The notes: generated by a model not told the origin, from the sequence alone. Numbered from the stretch's first letter, positions 10,295-19,382 are shown. The stretch is DNA of 64,000 nt from Mesorhizobium metallidurans STM 2683 (GCF_000350085.1 NZ_CAUM01000097.1:29811-93810); one strand, 5' to 3'. Numbers and translations: made by a program.

Positions 10295-10322
10295 TTGACT
10301 TCGGTCGAATATGAGCTATCTT
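10295..10322 (+). promoter_or_regulatory. putative promoter of the first small-protein gene
   Basis: TTGACT (10295-10300) and TATCTT (10317-10322) are separated by 16 bp and resemble sigma-70 -35 and -10 boxes. The -10 box abuts and shares one base with operator site 2, so bound LacI protein would block RNA polymerase. Transcription would start about 10340, roughly 40 bp before the first small ORF. Confidence 0.45.
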
Positions 10323-10335
10323 TGAATCGATCCAA
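10322..10335. promoter_or_regulatory. LacI-type operator, site 2
   Basis: TTGAATCGATCCAA, the reverse complement of sites 1 and 3. It overlaps the putative -10 region of the small-protein promoter and lies 46 bp before the first small ORF. Centre-to-centre spacing to site 1 is 49 bp, close to what would allow looping or cooperative binding (inference). Confidence 0.7.
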
Positions 10336-10381
10336 GCGCCGCATTCCAGCGAGTGTGGATCAAGGTTAAGAGGAGCGTGCG

Positions 10382-10525
10382 ATGCATCCCGTCAACTACC
10401 TGTTTGAAGACATCTACCGCAATGACTGGAGCATCAGGTCGAACGCGGTGAGCCAGAAGCGCCGCGGCAGAACCAGTGCGTGGGTTCGCGATCTGCGCTT
10501 CCTGGTGGAGCGCAAGCGGAGCTGA
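10382..10525 (+). CDS. small protein A (47 aa) of a LacI-controlled pair, unknown function
   Basis: Unrecognised small protein beginning MHPVNYLFEDIYRNDW, followed by a strongly basic, Arg-rich second half ending LVERKRS. It has a good ribosome site (AGGAG at 10371-10375, 6 nt before ATG). No signal peptide or membrane helix is visible. The first 16 residues match those of small protein B at 12 positions while the second halves diverge, so the pair probably arose by duplication. Conserved N-terminus, operator and ribosome site together argue that it is a real gene rather than chance. It is too short for many gene callers. No function is assigned. Confidence 0.68.
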   Translation: MHPVNYLFEDIYRNDWSIRSNAVSQKRRGRTSAWVRDLRFLVERKRS

Positions 10526-10552
10526 TCGGCAGGGTATTTTCGTGCCCGTTGA

Positions 10553-10566
10553 TTGGATCGATTCAA
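10553..10566. promoter_or_regulatory. LacI-type operator, site 3
   Basis: TTGGATCGATTCAA, identical to site 1, placed in the 74-bp gap between the two small ORFs and 33 bp before the second start. Its presence suggests that the second small gene is separately controlled by the same LacI protein. No convincing -35/-10 pair was seen around it; TTGATT at 10549 is a weak -35 candidate. Confidence 0.65.
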
Positions 10567-10599
10567 TTTTCTCAGAGAAACCCGAGAGGAGACCAAGCC

Positions 10600-10746
10600 A
10601 TGCATCCCGTCAGCTATTTGTTCGATGACATCTACCGCAACTATTGGGGCATCTCGCCGGCCTCCCGGCGGCCGGAACGGCTGCGCTTGACCAGGGCCGC
10701 GCGCAATCGTGACCTGCTTGTCCGGCCGGAACGCAGACAAGATTAA
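10600..10746 (+). CDS. small protein B (48 aa) of a LacI-controlled pair, unknown function
   Basis: Unrecognised small protein beginning MHPVSYLFDDIYRNYW, paralogous to small protein A. The remainder is basic (RRPERLRLTRAARNRDLL, ending RPERRQD). A strong AGAGGAG ribosome site lies about 8 nt before ATG, and operator site 3 lies upstream. It contains no membrane helix. Conserved Tyr/Phe/Trp and acidic residues at the N-terminus plus an Arg-rich tail suggest a binding peptide for protein or nucleic acid, but this is only inference. The next gene, DUF423, is convergent 26 bp downstream. Confidence 0.7.
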   Translation: MHPVSYLFDDIYRNYWGISPASRRPERLRLTRAARNRDLLVRPERRQD

Positions 10747-10772
10747 ACCTTCCCCTTGGGGGAGCTGCCGTC

Positions 10773-11147
10773 TCAGGGGCGCGGGCGCACCAGTGCCGAG
10801 GCGGCGATCACAAGCCAGCCTCCGATCAGCAAGGTGCCGCCGATCGGCGCCGACATCGGGAAAAGCCGCGAGCCGATGAAGTCGCGAGCCAGAAGATCGC
10901 CTGCGAACAGGACAAGCCCGACGAGAAGGACGAGGCTTCCGGCCCGCAGGATCCGGTTTGCGCCAAGCAGTCCGACGGCCAGGAAAACCGGGGCGTGCGT
11001 CATAAGGAAGGACGCGGCCGTGCCGACGAAGGCGCCACCCAGATGCGCCGCAGCGGCCGACAGCGCCACACCAGCCGCACCGCACAGGCCGCCGGCCAAA
11101 ACAAGGATGCGGTTGCTGCCGTTTGCCGGATGTTCGGCAGTGCTCAT
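10773..11147 (-). CDS. DUF423 family membrane protein (YgdD-like)
   Basis: Small inner-membrane protein of 124 residues with four hydrophobic helices. Its DUF423 pattern includes LAGGLCGAAGVALSAAAAHL near residues 17-36 and the C-terminal MSAPIGGTLLIGGWLVIAAS. The biochemical function of the family is unknown. GGGAG lies about 7 nt upstream of the start. It stands alone, with both neighbours separated by short gaps. Confidence 0.85.
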   Translation of the reverse strand: MSTAEHPANGSNRILVLAGGLCGAAGVALSAAAAHLGGAFVGTAASFLMTHAPVFLAVGLLGANRILRAGSLVLLVGLVLFAGDLLARDFIGSRLFPMSAPIGGTLLIGGWLVIAASALVRPRP

Positions 11148-11205
11148 GTCGCTGGTCTCCCTATGTGAACGAACGATGTGAATTAGCGACTGCTCGCGAA
11201 CCGTG

Positions 11206-12459
11206 TCAGGATTTGCCGGCTTCCGCCAGCATGGCGCGCGTGCGGCGCGACTGGACCAGCCAGTTATACGCAGCGCCGCCCGCCATCAGCACCGATGTGC
11301 CGAGAAACACGGCACGCATGCCGAAATGACCGCCGACGAAGCCGCCGAGCAGCGGCCCCGCGACCTGCCCGACATATTGTGCCGAGATGGACAGACCCAG
11401 CACATTGCCGCCGACGCCGTCCGGAACATTGTGGCGGATGACGCTGGTGATGCAGGGCAGGAGGCCGCCAAGCGCCAGGCCCATCAGGAAGCGCAGGCCG
11501 ATGAGCTGCCAGCTCTGGGTGACGAAGGCTTGCGGGATCAGCAGCAGCGCCGAGACGGCAAGTGCCGCGATAATGACATTCCAGTGGCCGATGCGGTCGG
11601 CGAGCTTGCCGAGCCGCGAGGCCGACAGGATGGCGCCGAGTGCCGCCGCCGACATGACGACGCCGGAGATCAGAGTAACCCGGCTTTGATCCTCGATGAG
11701 CTGCTGGACATAGACCGTGATGATCGGCTCGATCGACATGGTGGCGAAGCTCAAGAGCATGCCGGTCGCCAGCATGGCGACAACAGGGCGCTTGTCGGGA
11801 ATCTGCGCCCAGCCGCCTTTCGGCTTCTCGGTCGATGCTGCCTTGCCGGCGGCCGGGCGAGGGTTCTCCTTGATGAGGAAGGTCGTCGCCAGGAAAGCCA
11901 GCAAGATAACGCCGCCAGCAAGCAGGAACGTGGCGCGGATGCCGATCAACGGCGGCAGCGCGCCGCCGAGCAGGGGGCCGACCAGGCTGCCTGCGGTGAT
12001 GCCCGCCGACAGCACGCCGAGCGCCCAGCCTGAACGGTCCTTTGGCGTCTGCATGGCGACGAGTATGGTCGAACCGGAGGAATAACCGCCGGCGAAACCG
12101 ATCAGCAGGCGCAGCAGCACCAATTGCCAGACGCTCTGCACCATGCCGGTCAACGACATGCAGATGGCCATGCCGAAACTGGCCCGCACCAGCATCAGCT
12201 TGCGACCATAGCGGTCGCCCAGCCGCCCCCAGAGCGGCGCGACAAGCGCCGCCGCAAAGAAGGTGGCGCCATAGGCGATGCCCGACCACTGCACGATCGC
12301 CGCGTGGCCCTCGGCGCCGAGCTGCTCGACATAAAGCGGCAGGAAGGGCAACAGCAAAGTCATTGCGATGAGCGTGCTGAACGAGCCTGCAAAGCACACA
12401 GCGAGATTGCGCCGCCAGTGGACGTTATAGCTGCCGTGTTCCGTGTTGGCCTGCGCCAT
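11206..12459 (-). CDS. MFS transporter (multidrug-efflux type)
   Basis: Major facilitator superfamily permease of 417 residues with twelve predicted helices in two halves. The motif A loop is GRLGDRYGRKLMLV near residues 75-88, and the motif C-like glycine/proline pattern GVLSAGITAGSLVGPLLGGA in helix 5 is typical of drug:H+ antiporters. I chose ATG at 12459, preceded by AGGA, over a TTG 13 codons upstream that lies inside the operator. It is divergently transcribed from the GntR regulator with a shared palindromic operator between them, so efflux is probably controlled by that regulator. Confidence 0.88.
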   Translation of the reverse strand: MAQANTEHGSYNVHWRRNLAVCFAGSFSTLIAMTLLLPFLPLYVEQLGAEGHAAIVQWSGIAYGATFFAAALVAPLWGRLGDRYGRKLMLVRASFGMAICMSLTGMVQSVWQLVLLRLLIGFAGGYSSGSTILVAMQTPKDRSGWALGVLSAGITAGSLVGPLLGGALPPLIGIRATFLLAGGVILLAFLATTFLIKENPRPAAGKAASTEKPKGGWAQIPDKRPVVAMLATGMLLSFATMSIEPIITVYVQQLIEDQSRVTLISGVVMSAAALGAILSASRLGKLADRIGHWNVIIAALAVSALLLIPQAFVTQSWQLIGLRFLMGLALGGLLPCITSVIRHNVPDGVGGNVLGLSISAQYVGQVAGPLLGGFVGGHFGMRAVFLGTSVLMAGGAAYNWLVQSRRTRAMLAEAGKS

Positions 12460-12489
12460 GTCTGTCCTGCCCGGTATCGGGCTTGTTGC

Positions 12490-12521
12490 GGATACCAATT
12501 TGGGATACCAACTTGGTATCC
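12490..12521. promoter_or_regulatory. GntR-type operator between MFS transporter and gntR
   Basis: A 19-bp palindrome GGATACCAACTTGGTATCC (12503-12521, odd centre) is preceded by a third half-site GGATACCAA at 12490-12498. GntR/FadR-type regulators bind palindromes with a TGGTAT-like or TGGTnnnACCA core. The site sits between the divergent starts, 31-62 bp from the MFS ATG and 4 bp before the first candidate gntR ATG. Confidence 0.65.
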
Positions 12522-12524
12522 GTC

Positions 12525-13241
12525 ATGGACGTCAACTCTGTCGCTGTCAATGCGACCGCCACGAATGGGACCACGATGTCGCAGATGCACAATGTCGAGA
12601 GCCAGCTTCGCGAGATGATCCTCGGCCTCGAGATCGGTCCGGGCGAGCGCTTGACCGAGCGCTGGATCGAAAGCCGGTTCGGCGCCTCGCGCACGCCGGT
12701 CCGGGCAGCACTGCTGCGGCTTGAGACCGAAGGCCTGATCTGTCGCGACGGGCGCGGCTGGACGGTCTCGCCCATCAATCTCGCCGAGTTAGAACAGATC
12801 GCGGTCTACCGCGAGGCGGTCGAGGTCGCCGCGCTCAGGCTGACATGCGCGCAGGGCGACAGAAGCGGTGTCGATGTCATCGAAGCGATGCTCGAGTCCT
12901 GCGGCTCCGACACCCCGCGCGAGGAATGGCACCGCGTCGGCATGGATTTCCACATCGAGCTGGCGCGCCTGTCCGGCAATGAGTTTCTGTTCAGGGCGGT
13001 CCGCGATGCGATGACCCGGCTGTCGCGCGCCCGCTGGCTGGAGATTCGCGACGAGGCGGCACTCGGCCGTGCCTGGGCCGAGCACCATGCCATTCTGGCG
13101 GCAGTGCGGGCCGGCGATGCCGACGAGGCGGCGCGCCGGCTTTCGGCGCACATCGTCAGCAGCCGCGACCGGCTGATGACGTCACTGCACAATGACCGGC
13201 GCGGCCTGCGCGCCAGGGGATTTGCAGTCGTTGCCGCCTGA
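12525..13241 (+). CDS. GntR family transcriptional regulator (FadR subfamily, FCD domain)
   Basis: One-domain-plus-effector regulator. The winged helix-turn-helix (ESQLREMILGLEIGPGERLT, then GASRTPVRAALLRLETEGLI) is followed by an all-helical FCD ligand domain with metal-ligand-type histidines (FHIELARLSGN and AEHHAILAAVRAGD). The start is uncertain: ATG 12525 immediately follows the operator, while ATG 12576 or 12585 would leave room for a promoter and still contain the whole DNA-binding domain. It probably represses the divergent MFS gene and itself. Confidence 0.85.
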   Translation: MDVNSVAVNATATNGTTMSQMHNVESQLREMILGLEIGPGERLTERWIESRFGASRTPVRAALLRLETEGLICRDGRGWTVSPINLAELEQIAVYREAVEVAALRLTCAQGDRSGVDVIEAMLESCGSDTPREEWHRVGMDFHIELARLSGNEFLFRAVRDAMTRLSRARWLEIRDEAALGRAWAEHHAILAAVRAGDADEAARRLSAHIVSSRDRLMTSLHNDRRGLRARGFAVVAA

Positions 13242-13345
13242 TCTCACCGGGCGTAGACAAGAGTGTCGTCGCGCAAAAGCCGATGCGCGAACGTGAAGCA
13301 CACATTCGTCCTCGCTTCGCGAGCGGCGATGGCGTAAGAGCGGCG

Positions 13346-13606
13346 ATGGAAAACAACCGATTTGAAACACCCGTGACCGTCAAGTCGGCCACGGACGGAA
13401 CCAACCAGCTCCTGCGCACGGCTAGGGAGGCTTCCGACTACCTCCTGAACAGCTGGCCCGGCAAGCGCAGTCCCAAGCATCGCGAAGCGCTGCAGGCCTG
13501 CCATGATGCGCTGGCCGGCGACAAGCCGGCGATGAACGCAAGGCGCGCCTTCATCGCCGCGGCCCGCGAAGTCAACGTCTTCGTCAGCGACAAGGCCTCA
13601 GCCTGA
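13346..13606 (+). CDS. DUF982 domain-containing protein
   Basis: Small soluble protein of 86 residues fitting the DUF982 family, common in multiple copies in rhizobia. The N-terminus has FETPVTVKS. The middle has the tryptophan-proline signature LLNSWPGKRSPKHREALQAC, and the end has the RRAFIAAAREVNVFV block. The function is unknown. ATG at 13346 aligns with the usual family start; an in-frame upstream extension is open but not supported. About 105 bp separate it from the GntR gene upstream. Confidence 0.82.
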   Translation: MENNRFETPVTVKSATDGTNQLLRTAREASDYLLNSWPGKRSPKHREALQACHDALAGDKPAMNARRAFIAAAREVNVFVSDKASA

Positions 13607-13744
13607 AGCATAGCGAAATCCGGTCCGCCTCGCGGGCTGGACGCCGTTTTGCTCAGGGCAATCGTTTAAGGCGCCAACTTCGACAATTAGTCATTCCAAC
13701 ATCAGTTGGAGGCTATCTTTGTCTGAAGCGATTGCCCTGCAGTT

Positions 13745-13903
13745 CTACTTCGCAGCTTCCGCTTCGGTTTCGGAGCTGGTGTCGCCCTCGGGCTTCGAAC
13801 GTTCCCTGGCGGCGACCTTGGCCGCCAGCTTTTCCGCCTTCTTGGCGGCCTTCTGCCGGTCTCGCTCCTTGCGTTCCTGATCGTAGTTCGGTGCTCGCGC
13901 CAT
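13745..13903 (-). CDS. small charged hypothetical protein (52 aa)
   Basis: Hypothetical protein MARAPNYDQERKERDRQKAA and onward: a highly charged, probably helical Lys/Arg/Glu/Ala-rich stretch ending in an acidic TSSETEAEAA tail. It has a good AAAGGA ribosome site 6-7 nt before ATG. Small proteins of this composition are widespread among Rhizobiales and have no assigned function. The open frame extends much further upstream, but that part lacks a ribosome site. Confidence 0.7.
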   Translation of the reverse strand: MARAPNYDQERKERDRQKAAKKAEKLAAKVAARERSKPEGDTSSETEAEAAK

Positions 13904-14377
13904 ATCGTTTCCTTTCACTATGCTTGATCCCTGCCTAGGAGCATTGGACAGCAAATACAACACCGCAAGCGGCGATCGGCTGCATGGCTGGCGCCAGTCC
14001 GGTTCGGGGCTTGCAAGATGGCTGGCACAATGGTGCAGGAAAGGCCCGGGTACAGACGCCGACAGCCGCCAAACTATTTTGATCCAAGTGACCGATGGCC
14101 TCGTTTCAAAGAAGCGCACAGAAGCTGTTCTACTATGCGCGCAATGCCTTGCGCGATATCGGCCCAGGCTCTGTTTCGCTGCCGGCTTGCCGGACTGCTC
14201 GATCAGGCTAGACTTTCGGACGGCTCGGTCCGGGAAGGCCTCAACTATTGCAACAGGCTGCAGGAGGCTTTCGCGCCGAGCCCTAATATTTCGTCCTCAG
14301 CGGCCAAGTCGAGCCCGACGCCGAGGTCTGGCGCTACATTTCGGCGTAGCGCCACGGGGATCGAGCCTTGTCAGGCA
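13904..14377. other. gene-free stretch with possible decayed coding sequence
   Basis: No intact gene is supported. From 14097 to 14346 the plus strand reads like broken coding sequence in switching frames. It opens with ATG and MASFQRSAQKLFYYARNALR, then stops at a TAG. Near the end another frame reads SGQVEPDAEVWRYISA followed by TAG. No family was recognised. The rest shows no repeat, promoter or terminator that I can defend. Confidence 0.35.
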
Positions 14378-15415
14378 CTATTCCCGGTCGAGAACCAGAT
14401 CGGCAGGGCCGAACCGGTCCTTTGCCGTCTGCTGCTGGTGCCAATAAGGGTAGAGCACAGGCGGACGGCTGACCGCGTCGAGCCGTTTGCGGTCGTCGTC
14501 GGTTAGCACCAGGCTTGCGGCGGCGATATTGTCCTTGAATTGCGCTTCGGTCCGGCCGCCGATCACCAGCGAGCTGACGGCCGGCCGGCCAAGCAGCCAG
14601 GCCAGCGCCACCTGCGCCGCGGACACGCCATGGCTCTTGCCAATATAGGCAAGCACGTCGACGATCCGCCATAGCCGGTCCTCGTCGCGGATCGGCGGTT
14701 CCGACCAGCCGCTGAGCTGGCGGGCCGTGGGGCTGTCGCGGTTGTATTTGCCGGACAGCAATCCGCCGGCGAGCGGGCTCCAGACCAGCACGCCAAGCCC
14801 CTGATCGACCGAAATCGGCAGCAGTTCATATTCGGCTTCGCGCGCTTCCAGCGTGTAGTGGATCTGCTGGGTGATGAAGCGTTGCTGGTTATGGCGGTCG
14901 CTGATGCCAAGCGCCTTCATCACTTGCCAGCCGGAGTAATTGGAGCAACCAGCATAGCGGACCTTGCCCTGGGTGACGAGCGTGTCCACCGCGGCGATGG
15001 TTTCCTCGAGCGGCGTCGTGCCGTCCCATTCATGCAGGAAATAGATGTCGATGACATCGGTGCGAAGGCGCTTCAGGCTCCTCTCGCACTCGCGGATCAG
15101 ATGGTAGCGCGACAGGCCTTCATCGTTGGGCCCCTTGCCGATCCGCATGCGCGCCTTGGAGGCGATTAGCACGTCGTCCTTGCGCTTGCCGCCAAGCGCT
15201 TCGCCGATGATTTCTTCCGAGAGCCCGTTCGAATAGACATTGGCGGTGTCGATGACGTTGATGCCGGCATCGATGCACAAATCGATCATCCGGCGCGCCT
15301 CTTTGAGATCGGTCTTGCCAACCGCCGAAAAGGCGCCGGCGCCGCCGAAGGTCATGGTGCCCATGGTCAGCGTCGAAACCTTCAGCCCGGACCGGCCGAG
15401 AGTGCGGTATTCCAT
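14378..15415 (-). CDS. aldo/keto reductase
   Basis: NADPH-dependent oxidoreductase of the AKR superfamily, 345 residues, TIM barrel. Catalytic residues are visible: Asp in NVIDTANVYSNGLSEE, Tyr in the same motif, Lys in VLIASKARMRIG, and His in DIYFLHEWDGTTP. The cofactor region near the C-terminus reads PAVSSLVIGGRTEAQFKDNI. It resembles the YajO/IolS-like group. I chose ATG at 15415, which has GAGGA upstream and begins MEYRTLGRSGLKVS, the usual family start. The physiological substrate is unknown. Confidence 0.9.
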   Translation of the reverse strand: MEYRTLGRSGLKVSTLTMGTMTFGGAGAFSAVGKTDLKEARRMIDLCIDAGINVIDTANVYSNGLSEEIIGEALGGKRKDDVLIASKARMRIGKGPNDEGLSRYHLIRECERSLKRLRTDVIDIYFLHEWDGTTPLEETIAAVDTLVTQGKVRYAGCSNYSGWQVMKALGISDRHNQQRFITQQIHYTLEAREAEYELLPISVDQGLGVLVWSPLAGGLLSGKYNRDSPTARQLSGWSEPPIRDEDRLWRIVDVLAYIGKSHGVSAAQVALAWLLGRPAVSSLVIGGRTEAQFKDNIAAASLVLTDDDRKRLDAVSRPPVLYPYWHQQQTAKDRFGPADLVLDRE

Positions 15416-15694
15416 GTCAGGTCCTCGCAATTGTTTTGAAGGGGCGTCTGCCAGGCCGCCCGGAATGAGACGGGCATTTGTAGGATAATTCATGCGGCTT
15501 GTCGCCCCTCCGAATGCAACGACCGTTCACGTATGGCTGATTGATGGTGGCGATCGGCGCACCGGCCCTCTGCAATAAAACCGTCATTGCCGGTCTATAT
15601 TGAAGTCGGCTTAAGGTGTCCCATCTGCGGCCGGCTGGCTGGGATTGAGGGCGCCGGACAAAAGCCGGCAGGCTTGCACGCGGAGCAGCACAAA

Positions 15695-16615
15695 ATGACC
15701 GAGATAAAACAGAATTCTCCGGCCAAGGATTGGCTGGAAGCGGAACTCGCCGACACGCTCGATGAAGATTACGAGCTGGAAATGTCGGAACCGGCCCTGT
15801 CGCTGGAAATCGCAAAAATCTACAAGAACTCGCATCCACCGTCGATCGAGCGGCAGCAGTATTTTCGCGATCTGATCACGCTGCAATCCGAATTGATCAA
15901 ATTGCAGTCCTGGGTGGCCTACCACAAGAAGAAGCTGGTGGTCATTTTCGAGGGCCGCGACTCGGCCGGCAAGGGCGGCGTCATCAAGCGCATCACCCAG
16001 CGGCTCAACCCGCGCATCTGCCGCGTCGTAGCGCTGCCGGCGCCGACCGAGCGCGAGAAGTCGCAATGGTATTTTCAGCGCTATGTTCCGCATTTGCCGG
16101 CCGGCGGCGAGATCGTGCTGTTCGACCGCTCCTGGTACAACCGTTCCGGCGTCGAGCGGGTGATGGGCTTTGCCCAGCCGGATCAGGTCGAGGAGTTCTT
16201 CCGCGACGTGCCGGATTTCGAACGCATGCTGGTCCGTTCCGGGGTGACGCTGGTCAAATACTGGTTCTCCATCACCGACGAGGAGCAGCAGATGCGCTTC
16301 CTGATGCGCATCCACGACCCGATGAAGCAGTGGAAGCTGTCGCCGATGGACCTGCAGTCGCGCGTGCGCTGGGAACAGTACACCAAGGCCAAGGAAGAGA
16401 CCTTCGCCCGCACCAACATCCCGGAAGCGCCCTGGTTCATCGTCGAAGGCAACGACAAGAAGCGGGCGCGGCTGAACTGCATCGACCATCTCCTCAAGCA
16501 ACTGCCCTATGAGGAGGTGCCGCATGAGGAGATCACGCTGCCGGAGCGTGTCTTCAATCCCGAATACGAACGCCAGGTGCTGCCGCGCGAGCTTTACGTG
16601 CCTGAGAAGTATTGA
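15695..16615 (+). CDS. ppk2: polyphosphate kinase 2
   Basis: PPK2-family enzyme that phosphorylates nucleoside di- or monophosphates with polyphosphate. The 306 residues contain Walker A FEGRDSAGKGGVIKRI (about residues 85-100) and Walker B/lid LFDRSWYNRSGVERVMGF (about 142-159). Its length and single domain fit short class I PPK2 enzymes. I chose ATG at 15695 (GGAG upstream) over an extended start that adds 36 unsupported residues. It is convergent with the reductase gene and followed by a terminator-like hairpin. Confidence 0.92.
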   Translation: MTEIKQNSPAKDWLEAELADTLDEDYELEMSEPALSLEIAKIYKNSHPPSIERQQYFRDLITLQSELIKLQSWVAYHKKKLVVIFEGRDSAGKGGVIKRITQRLNPRICRVVALPAPTEREKSQWYFQRYVPHLPAGGEIVLFDRSWYNRSGVERVMGFAQPDQVEEFFRDVPDFERMLVRSGVTLVKYWFSITDEEQQMRFLMRIHDPMKQWKLSPMDLQSRVRWEQYTKAKEETFARTNIPEAPWFIVEGNDKKRARLNCIDHLLKQLPYEEVPHEEITLPERVFNPEYERQVLPRELYVPEKY

Positions 16616-16631
16616 GGCAAAAGCAGCGAGG

Positions 16632-16658
16632 AGGGTGCCGCCTTTGGCGGCGCCCTCT
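16632..16658. terminator. bidirectional terminator-like hairpin between ppk2 and the reductase gene
   Basis: GAGGGTGCCGCC, loop TTT, GGCGGCGCCCTC: a 12-bp stem with one G-T pair, placed between two convergent stops. There is no clear T-run on either side, so termination is likely but not certain. Confidence 0.55.
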
Positions 16659-16667
16659 GACAGACTA

Positions 16668-17312
16668 CTAGGCCCGCTTGATAATCACATGCGTGGCAAG
16701 CGGCGTCGCCACCTGTTCGGTGCACTGATAGCCGAGCTTGGGCATGTCGAGGCCGGCAAAAAGGTTCTCACCCTTGCCGAGCAGCAGCGGCGACACCGCC
16801 AGGTGCATCTCGTCAATCAGCTTCTCCTGCAGATATTGCCGGATGGTGGCGACGCCGCCGCCGACCCGGACATCCTTGCCGCCGGCCGCCGCCTTTGCCT
16901 GTTCCAGCGCGGCATGGATGCCGTCGGTGACGAAATGGAAAGTCGTGCCGCCTTCCATCACAATAGGGTCGCGCGGATGATGGGTCAGCACGAAGACCGG
17001 CACATGATAGGGCGGATTGTCGCCCCACCAGCCTTTCCAGTTCTCGTCTGGCCATTCGCTGCGGATCGGCCCGAACATGTTGCGCCCCAGGATCCAGGCG
17101 CCGACATTTTCGAAGCTGCGCACGGTGAACGCTTCGTCCGTGTCCGTGGTCCCGCCATCCTTGCCGACCATCTTGCGGAAGGTCCGGGTGCCGACCATCC
17201 ATTTGTGCAGATCTTCCCCGCCGACGCCCAGCGGGTTCGTCAGGTCCTGGTCGGGACCGGCGCCAAAGCCGTCGATCGACAGGGTGAAAGCGGCGACGCG
17301 AAGTTTGGACAT
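16668..17312 (-). CDS. dihydrofolate reductase family protein (RibD C-terminal-like)
   Basis: Protein of 214 residues with the DHFR/RibD C-terminal reductase fold. It has N-terminal LRVAAFTLSIDGFGAG, a middle VGAWILGRNMFGP nucleotide-binding strand, and C-terminal DVRVGGGVATIRQYLQEKLIDEMHL-type sequence, which matches the family's GGxxxxxxxL pattern. Such proteins are NADPH-linked reductases of unknown substrate, not the essential folate enzyme. It stands alone on the minus strand, 196 bp beyond the end of hemB. Confidence 0.88.
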   Translation of the reverse strand: MSKLRVAAFTLSIDGFGAGPDQDLTNPLGVGGEDLHKWMVGTRTFRKMVGKDGGTTDTDEAFTVRSFENVGAWILGRNMFGPIRSEWPDENWKGWWGDNPPYHVPVFVLTHHPRDPIVMEGGTTFHFVTDGIHAALEQAKAAAGGKDVRVGGGVATIRQYLQEKLIDEMHLAVSPLLLGKGENLFAGLDMPKLGYQCTEQVATPLATHVIIKRA

Positions 17313-17508
17313 GAAAGCCTCCTCGATAATCAGTTGCGATTTGAAAGCAGTTGTCTATAGCAAACTGATTGCAAAATGCAATCGGCCTTTCGGACACGGG
17401 CAAAGCGAGAGCAAAGAGGTCAAGTGACCTACGCTCTTGTTCACCGGCGCCTGAGTGGCAAAGCGGACAGCCGGCGCTACTGGTCGCGGCCGAACATCCG
17501 GATAGGAG

Positions 17509-18540
<1,032 letters not shown>

Positions 18541-18623
18541 CGCCTAAACTCCGGATCGGGCAGCTTTTACCACGAGGCCGCGCGGCTGACCAATGCGACA
18601 CGTTTGTGCCAGTTCGCTGGCAG

Positions 18624-19124
18624 CTACGGATTTGGCGGCCACGCAAGGTCAGGGCCGGTTTTGAAGAACGACACGTTGTTGGTGAAAATGCTGGCCGGGA
18701 CAAGCCTGATCATACGCCCGTCCGGATGTTCGATCTGGGCCACATTGTCGATAAACCACTGGTTCCAGCTTGCTTCTGGACCAAGATATTTGAGCAGCAG
18801 CCGTCTGAAGCGGTCCGGCGACATCGGTTCGATGGTGGCGGCGCCGCGCAGCCCGAGATGGAGCAGGATGCCGGCATTGTTGTCGAAATGGACAATTTCC
18901 ACCGCGCAGCGCGGGTCTCTTTCAAGATGCTTTACCGCACTGCCATCCAACGACCCGAGCAGCCAGATCGCACCGTCTTCCCAGATGAACCATACTGGTG
19001 CGTTGCGCGGTGCGCCGTCTGCGCCAACGGTCGCCAGATTCGCCATCAGCGGGCGGCTGAGGACATCGTCCGGGTCGAACTTTCGCGGCATCTCCCAGGC
19101 GTATCCCGACGTTTCAACGATCAT
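18624..19124 (-). CDS. pyridoxamine 5'-phosphate oxidase family protein
   Basis: Split-barrel FMN- or F420-binding-type protein of 166 residues. Its pattern is LMANLATVGADGAPRNAPVWFIWEDG, split here as LMANLATVGADGAP and NAPVWFIWEDG, followed by HLERDPRCAVEIV. This matches the PNPOx-like fold used by many flavin-dependent oxidoreductases. It is too short and divergent to be PdxH itself. ATG 19124 is supported by AAGGCG upstream and a normal N-terminus; an upstream open extension reads as non-coding. Confidence 0.8.
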   Translation of the reverse strand: MIVETSGYAWEMPRKFDPDDVLSRPLMANLATVGADGAPRNAPVWFIWEDGAIWLLGSLDGSAVKHLERDPRCAVEIVHFDNNAGILLHLGLRGAATIEPMSPDRFRRLLLKYLGPEASWNQWFIDNVAQIEHPDGRMIRLVPASIFTNNVSFFKTGPDLAWPPNP

Positions 19125-19321
19125 GCGTTCGCCTTTGAGTTGACTGCTGCATGGCCGCTGGCCATGCCTTCGCTGATAATTTTGCGCCCATTTGATCCAG
19201 ACGCAAAGGATGACTCCAGAAATCCAAACTCGCCCGTTGCCGATTAGCCCTGGCATTGACGCACCCATGCGCCAGCTATTAGAGCGACGTGCGTCCACTT
19301 GGACGCACAAGTACGCGTCTC

Positions 19322-19382
19322 AAGACTTTGAGTCTTCGCATCGTGCCCTCCGAAAATCGATTCCGATTTTCGGGCCGATGCG
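19322..19382. repeat. nested palindromic intergenic element
   Basis: Three inverted repeats stand in line: AAGACT-TTG-AGTCTT (19322-19336), CGCATCG (19337-19343) pairing with CGATGCG (19376-19382), and inside it CCGAAAATCG-ATTC-CGATTTTCGG (19350-19373). The inner hairpin resembles the other CCGAAAA-type repeats of this window. The rest of the 300-bp gap 19125-19425 shows no gene. Confidence 0.65.

Noticed and set aside
19125..19321. Upstream extension of the PNPOx-family protein
   Set aside because: The open frame continues, but the translated stretch is Cys/Trp/Arg-rich without similarity, and the ATG at 19124 has a ribosome site.
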